From Dehalococcoidia bacterium (lineage in GTDB: Bacteria > Chloroflexota > Dehalococcoidia > Dehalococcoidales > DAOWKM01): DNA of 15,337 nt. The stretch lies in the NCBI GenBank assembly GCA_030643695.1, contig DAOWKM010000109.1, positions 1 to 15,337 on the forward strand, given 5' to 3'. Below the pieces are notes generated by a model, which saw only the letters and a list, made by a program, of their open reading frames with translations, was not told the origin of the DNA and did no database searches. Positions 12,305 through 15,337 of the stretch are shown in pieces (within the stretch, counting starts at the first letter, position 1; each line of letters starts with the position of its first letter). Made by a program: the position numbers and the translations under genes.

Positions 12305-13450
12305 CTATTCTTCCTCTATAAGCCGCCTGACCCACAACCGAGGGGAGGTAGCAACAACCTGTTTCAACGCTTCCAGTTTGTCCTTAATATCCTTAGCTAC
12401 TTCCTCATCAGTAGCCAGCTGCTTAAGCTTGGATTGGTCAAGGCTCAGCACCTGTTGCCACAGCCCCTCAGGCTCAAGCAATGCTCTGACCTCGTCCTCA
12501 CCAAAGCCTGTTTTCTCCACCAGCTTATAGGTTATGGCATGCTCCTTGCCATAAACCCGATTTAACCCCTCAGCCTGACAGAAATCAATAATCATCTGCT
12601 TGAGCTCATCAAACTTCAGCTGGAGCTCCTTTATCTGACTCTGTAGTGAAATATAGTGCTCAACAGCCTCATCCACTGCCATTCCTCGCAGAATATCGGT
12701 CTCTTTTGGCTCAGGCACAATTCCCCCATATTTCTGTCTATAATATGGACAGTGTTCAGCGAAGTCACAGGGGCAATACTGATTCTCAACGGCGGGAAAC
12801 CTCTCTTCAGCGATATTTTCAGCCACCTCTAATACTAGATGTCTGGCTTCCTCAAGTTGCGTCTCACTTCTTGGAGCACAGCTACAAGGAGTATTTGACC
12901 TCAGGTGATACAGGGTGAGCCTCTCCACCGGGAGTTGCCAGGTCTCCTGAGCCGCCAGTTGATAGAGAGTTAACTGAAGGCTTTTCTCCAGGTCGTCTTG
13001 GGTAAATAATTCCTGATTTGTTTTATAGTCAACTATGGCTAGTCCACCACTATCCAGTTTATCTACCCTATCAATATAACCAGTCAGCTTCACCCCCTCA
13101 ATGTCAACATAAAACATCCGCTCTACAGCCACCGGCATCCTGAACCCGACAGTGTGAATCTCCCAGAACTTAGATAGTATCTCCCGACCATAAGCCTTAT
13201 ACTTTGTCTCTTCCTCGGCTGATTCATACCCCCCCGAAAGCCAGTTCTGCTCGTAAAACTGAAGCAGCTCATCCAGTGATGGTGGTGGGGGCACCTTAAC
13301 CTTAAAAAAGTATTCAGCACAGAGATGCAGACTGGTGCCAAAGCTAAAATACCACTTATCCTTTGGCTTCAAGCCATCAATATATTGCAACTTGTAGCAT
13401 AACGGGCAGGACTGGTATAGAGAAATCTGAGTATAGCTTAACGGTTTCAT
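12305..13450 (-). CDS. PD-(D/E)XK nuclease-family protein with Fe-S cysteines (RecB/AddB/Cas4-like)
   Basis: RecB-family nuclease domain in a free-standing 381-residue protein. Visible motifs are: SYTQISLYQSCP near the N-terminus (C15, C18), GTSLHLC with H42, GYIDRVD with D127, VDYKTN with D141 and K143, and the QLTLYQLA helix with Q159 and Y163. Together these form the H-D-DxK-QxxxY catalytic set. Three cysteines at C226, C228 and C234 (CPCDFAEHC) with an N-terminal Cys fit the [4Fe-4S] latch of AddB and Cas4, although the spacing is C-x-C-x5-C, not the commoner C-x2-C-x5-C. Residues ~255-381 are an added helical, charged region with a likely coiled coil (HYISLQSQIKELQLKFDELKQ). No helicase or cas genes adjoin it. 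The ATG at 13450 lacks a ribosome site, and a TATAAT lies 7 nt upstream. Confidence 0.87.
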   Translation of the reverse strand: MKPLSYTQISLYQSCPLCYKLQYIDGLKPKDKWYFSFGTSLHLCAEYFFKVKVPPPPSLDELLQFYEQNWLSGGYESAEEETKYKAYGREILSKFWEIHTVGFRMPVAVERMFYVDIEGVKLTGYIDRVDKLDSGGLAIVDYKTNQELFTQDDLEKSLQLTLYQLAAQETWQLPVERLTLYHLRSNTPCSCAPRSETQLEEARHLVLEVAENIAEERFPAVENQYCPCDFAEHCPYYRQKYGGIVPEPKETDILRGMAVDEAVEHYISLQSQIKELQLKFDELKQMIIDFCQAEGLNRVYGKEHAITYKLVEKTGFGEDEVRALLEPEGLWQQVLSLDQSKLKQLATDEEVAKDIKDKLEALKQVVATSPRLWVRRLIEEE

Positions 13451-13457
13451 TATTGTT

Positions 13458-13463
13458 ATTATA
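13458..13463 (-). promoter_or_regulatory. -10 element of the nuclease gene; leaderless start
   Basis: A perfect TATAAT on the minus strand ends 7 nt before the ATG, which places the expected transcription start at or next to the A of the start codon. No good -35 (the site 17 bp upstream reads TTACTC) and no Shine-Dalgarno are seen. Confidence 0.5.
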
Positions 13464-13520
13464 GACTATTTCTAGCCCCAGAGTAACCCATAAGTGATGA
13501 ACTTGATATTCCGGGTTAAA

Positions 13521-13549
13521 TTGACTAGCATTAAGGTTGTTTTTGATAT
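13521..13549 (+). promoter_or_regulatory. Possible promoter of ccdA
   Basis: TTGACT (13521-13526) is followed after 17 bp by TGATAT (13544-13549). The -10 is poor (3 of 6), but the position again predicts transcription starting at the ATG (13555), and ccdA also lacks a ribosome site. Confidence 0.35.
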
Positions 13550-13554
13550 AGACA

Positions 13555-14235
13555 ATGGAACATATACCACTTTTAGTTGCCTTTGGTGCCGGACTATTAT
13601 CCTTCCTGTCACCCTGTGTGCTACCTCTAGTGCCAGTATACCTTGCCAGCCTATGTGGTCCGGAAATATTTGAGCCTAAAGCCAACAGAATTCGTGTACC
13701 GACATTCCTTCATTCCCTTAGTTTTGTAATTGGCTTTTCCATAGTTTTTGTTATTATGGGAGCTATAGCTGGACTAGCTGGCTTTGCCATCAGTGCCCAT
13801 CTAATCCTAATTCGTAAAATAGCTGGCAGCCTGCTGATAGTTTTGGGGCTATTCATGCTGGCTAGCCTAAAAATTCCACAGCTAAACTTTGAAAGGCATC
13901 TAACCCCATCCCAAGGCACGACTACTGGCTATCTACGCTCCCTTCTAACCGGGAGCATATTCTCCCTAGCCTGGACCCCCTGCGTTGGTCCCATACTGGG
14001 GAGTATCCTAGTTCTTGCCATGGGTTCAGCAACAGCCTGGCATGGGGCTTACCTGCTAATTATCTACTCTCTAGGGCTGGGGATTCCATTCCTGATAATA
14101 GGCGCTGCCTTTGATGCTATTACTCCATTATTAAAGCAAATCCACCGTTACTCCACAACGGTTTATATTATTAGCGGCTTACTGCTCATCACTGTGGGCA
14201 TACTCATCCTGACCAATACCTTGATTTGGTTTTAG
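13555..14235 (+). CDS. ccdA: CcdA-type thiol-disulfide transmembrane transporter
   Basis: DsbD/CcdA-family membrane protein of 226 residues that carries reducing equivalents from cytosolic thioredoxin across the membrane. The two catalytic cysteines stand in their family contexts: FLSPC21VLPLVPVYL in the first helix and AWTPC143VGPILGS in the fourth. Hydrophobic segments near 5-30, 55-80, 88-106, 130-157, 165-187 and 203-226 fit six helices. An extra Cys34 follows the first helix. The gene is followed 37 nt later by an extracytoplasmic TlpA/ResA-like protein, the usual electron acceptor. The nearby CRPC thioredoxin could be the cytosolic donor, which is inference. No cytochrome c maturation genes are in view, so the end use (cytochrome c or other exported thiols) is open. 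Confidence 0.92.
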   Translation: MEHIPLLVAFGAGLLSFLSPCVLPLVPVYLASLCGPEIFEPKANRIRVPTFLHSLSFVIGFSIVFVIMGAIAGLAGFAISAHLILIRKIAGSLLIVLGLFMLASLKIPQLNFERHLTPSQGTTTGYLRSLLTGSIFSLAWTPCVGPILGSILVLAMGSATAWHGAYLLIIYSLGLGIPFLIIGAAFDAITPLLKQIHRYSTTVYIISGLLLITVGILILTNTLIWF

Positions 14236-14272
14236 CCACAATTTAGAGGTAAAATAACCTTGAGGTTCAGTT

Positions 14273-14782
14273 ATGAATAAAAGGCTAAAAGTGATACTGG
14301 CAATATTAATTTTAGGGCTATTAATAACCGGCTGCTCTGCTTGCTCCGAACCATCAGTGGCAAGAGTAGGTGCAGCAGCGCCAAATTTTAAGCTTAATAA
14401 TCTTGACGGGCAACCCGTTTCTCTCAATGACTTCAAGGGTAAGCCAGTGTTAATCAACTTCTGGGCAACTCGGTGCCCTCCCTGCCGAAGTGAAATGCCT
14501 TATATCCAGGAAATATACGAGGGGTGGTCAGGCAAAGGGCTGGTATTGCTGGCTATTAATATCGGCGAAAGCCCTTCCCAGGCAAAACAGTTTATGCAAA
14601 GTCAAAGCCTTTCCCTTCCCGTGCTACTGGATAGGAAAGGGAATGTAGCCCAGAAGTATAATATTCAAGGCATTCCTACCACCTTCTTCATTGATAAGAA
14701 TGGCATAATTCAGGTGAAAATAATCGGCGCTTTCCCCAGTAAGGAAGCAATAGAGAAAAACCTTGGTAGAATTATTCCATAA
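14273..14782 (+). CDS. TlpA/ResA-like thiol-disulfide lipoprotein
   Basis: Extracytoplasmic thioredoxin-fold reductase of 169 residues. The N-terminus is a lipoprotein signal: positive MNKRLK, a hydrophobic core, and the lipobox LITGC with Cys21 as the lipid-bearing residue. The mature part has AAPNFKLNNLDGQPVSLNDFKGK and the active site FWATRC68PPC71, with cis-Pro135 in GIPTTFF, all typical of the AhpC-TSA/Redoxin TlpA group. A further Cys24 lies just after the lipobox. It should receive electrons from CcdA and reduce disulfides in exported proteins such as apocytochromes. The ATG at 14273 has GAGG 7 nt upstream. Whether it works in cytochrome c maturation or in a different thiol pathway cannot be settled here. 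Confidence 0.92.
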   Translation: MNKRLKVILAILILGLLITGCSACSEPSVARVGAAAPNFKLNNLDGQPVSLNDFKGKPVLINFWATRCPPCRSEMPYIQEIYEGWSGKGLVLLAINIGESPSQAKQFMQSQSLSLPVLLDRKGNVAQKYNIQGIPTTFFIDKNGIIQVKIIGAFPSKEAIEKNLGRIIP

Positions 14783-14799
14783 GTTGAAAGGAGCTAGAT

Positions 14800-15129
14800 A
14801 TGGATGATGTTTTAAACGAAGCGTATAGGATAGTTCAGTGCAAGCAGTGCCCGTGGTATAAATCCTGTGTGATACCGATGAAATTCACCGCTGAGGATAT
14901 TCGTCGGCAGCTAGAGCAATCAACCCCGGGGACAGGTATTCCACAACAGGCTGACCTTAATATGCAAAACCTTCTATCCAGCATGGCAACTGCTGCCCAG
15001 AACTCACTACTGGAAGGCTGCCCCATCTTCATTGACCGCCTGCGGGCTAGTCCCAAGCTGGCTCAGCGGATAAAGGAAATGATGCAAAACTGGGGCAAGG
15101 AAGAGGAACAGACAAAATCTGAGGGCTAG
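14800..15129 (+). CDS. Small protein with CX2CX5C and a distal Cys, possible metal or Fe-S site
   Basis: I do not recognise this 109-residue protein. Its N-terminus holds C14-x2-C17-x5-C23 in a compact block (CKQCPWYKSC) and one more cysteine at 74 (EGCPIF), four in all. The C-x2-C-x5-C spacing resembles the triad that, with a distant fourth cysteine, binds [4Fe-4S] in AddB/Cas4-type proteins; zinc is an equal alternative. The middle is Gln/Met-rich, with helices predicted by eye around 30-40, 55-70 and 78-98, and the tail is charged (EEEQTKSEG). There is no signal peptide or membrane helix, so it is probably cytosolic. It follows tlpA by 17 nt with a perfect AAAGGAG site, so it is surely translated and likely part of the same transcript. 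Confidence 0.82.
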   Translation: MDDVLNEAYRIVQCKQCPWYKSCVIPMKFTAEDIRRQLEQSTPGTGIPQQADLNMQNLLSSMATAAQNSLLEGCPIFIDRLRASPKLAQRIKEMMQNWGKEEEQTKSEG

Positions 15130-15138
15130 ATAATACCA

Positions 15139-15160
15139 AGGAAGTGCTGGCTCACTTCCT
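15139..15160 (+). terminator. Hairpin terminator after the ccdA operon
   Basis: AGGAAGTG-ctggct-CACTTCCT is a perfect 8-bp stem 10 nt past the stop of the cysteine-motif gene. A run of five T lies 7 nt downstream (15168-15172), farther than in a canonical terminator. The hairpin also overlaps the end of the small convergent ORF. Confidence 0.5.
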
Positions 15161-15262
15161 GCCCTGCTTTTTAGGCTTATTATATTCAGTCTTGCTGAGC
15201 CGCTTTATCGTCCTGCCCGACTTAAACCGATTCAGATTAACAAAGCCTTTGGTTCGGTCCAT
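15152..15262 (-). CDS. Very small basic ORF (36 aa), unknown function
   Basis: An ATG at 15262 opens 36 codons ending in TGA. The product is highly basic (about a third Lys/Arg, with clusters such as GRTIKR and KPKKQGRK) and has no hydrophobic stretch or cysteine. Support for a real gene: AGGTGA lies 5 nt upstream of the ATG, and a perfect TATAAT at 15280-15285 is placed to start a leader of about 11 nt. No good -35 accompanies it. The composition resembles small nucleic-acid-binding or ribosome-associated proteins, but I know no family match. It converges on the ccdA operon and shares its terminal hairpin. It could be a chance ORF. Confidence 0.5.
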   Translation of the reverse strand: MDRTKGFVNLNRFKSGRTIKRLSKTEYNKPKKQGRK

Positions 15263-15279
15263 AGTAATCACCTAATTTC

Positions 15280-15285
15280 ATTATA
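15280..15285 (-). promoter_or_regulatory. Possible -10 element for the 36-aa ORF
   Basis: A perfect TATAAT on the minus strand, 17 nt before the ATG, preceded by GTG. The site 17 bp further upstream (CTAACC) is not a convincing -35. Confidence 0.35.
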
Positions 15286-15315
15286 CACCTAAATCATAGA
15301 GAGGTTAGAGAGTCA

Positions 15316-15336
15316 AAGAGAGGCGAAGCCTCTCTT
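15316..15336. repeat. Perfect palindrome at the right edge
   Basis: AAGAGAGGC-gaa-GCCTCTCTT is a 9-bp perfect stem with a 3-nt loop, cut by the window end at 15337. It may be a terminator for a gene entering from the right, or one arm of a dispersed palindromic repeat. The 'GGCGAAGCC' core is the sort of sequence seen in such repeats. Confidence 0.55.
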
Positions 15337-15337
15337 A

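Noticed and set aside
12305..13450. Cas4 of a CRISPR system
   Set aside because: The motifs fit Cas4-like nucleases, but there is no cas1/cas2 or repeat-spacer array in the window, and the C-terminal extension is not typical of Cas4.
13377..13685. A 102-residue frame bridging the nuclease and ccdA starts on the minus strand
   Set aside because: It overlaps the starts of two well-supported divergent genes, and its sequence is low-complexity with no homology I can see.

Overview
The window is a dense, almost gap-free bacterial segment of moderate GC with 17 supported protein genes, one broken gene, and no RNA gene or CRISPR array that I can see. The gene set suggests a strict anaerobe, plausibly a Chloroflexota (Dehalococcoidia-like) lineage. 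The pointers are a formate dehydrogenase fused to NuoG-like Fe-S domains with NuoE/NuoF-like partners, a formate channel, ThyX in place of ThyA, GlmU-like enzymes of the archaeal bifunctional type, and a short palindromic intergenic repeat of the 'cattgcgag..gaagcaatc' kind. This taxonomic guess is inference and rests on no database search.

Left block (1-5051, all minus strand). Reading in the direction of transcription: a truncated formate-tetrahydrofolate ligase, thyX, a small one-helix membrane protein, focA, a short NuoE-like protein, a NuoF-like flavoprotein, and the N-terminal 296 residues of a molybdopterin formate dehydrogenase that runs off the left edge. Together they describe formate import, NAD-linked formate oxidation (or CO2 reduction) and folate one-carbon chemistry. 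The striking point is that all three electron-transfer subunits look pared down: NuoE lacks its [2Fe-2S] domain, NuoF lacks one N3-cluster cysteine and ends where many homologues continue into a ferredoxin domain, and the dehydrogenase has lost most ligands of the His-Cys [4Fe-4S] cluster. The ligase that would assimilate formate is reduced to its first ~95 residues.

Middle block (5153-10809, minus strand). This is a self-contained UDP-N-acetylglucosamine operon: a GlmM-type phosphohexomutase, two tandem GlmU-like nucleotidyltransferase/left-handed beta-helix proteins, and glmS. The two GlmU paralogues have diverged: only the first-transcribed one keeps the His-x2-Tyr acetyltransferase signature. 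A 101-bp inverted-repeat element sits between glmM and the first glmU. The operon starts from a good sigma70-type promoter placed so close to the ATG that the message should be nearly leaderless.

Right block (10873-15337). Divergently from glmM runs a plus-strand set: thioredoxin (with an unusual CRPC active site), a small J-domain protein and a SAM methyltransferase, ending at a hairpin shared with a convergent Fe-S PD-(D/E)XK nuclease on the minus strand. Next comes a plus-strand ccdA, tlpA/resA-like lipoprotein and cysteine-motif protein, a thiol-redox export module. A very small basic ORF (36 aa, minus strand) and a perfect palindrome close the window.
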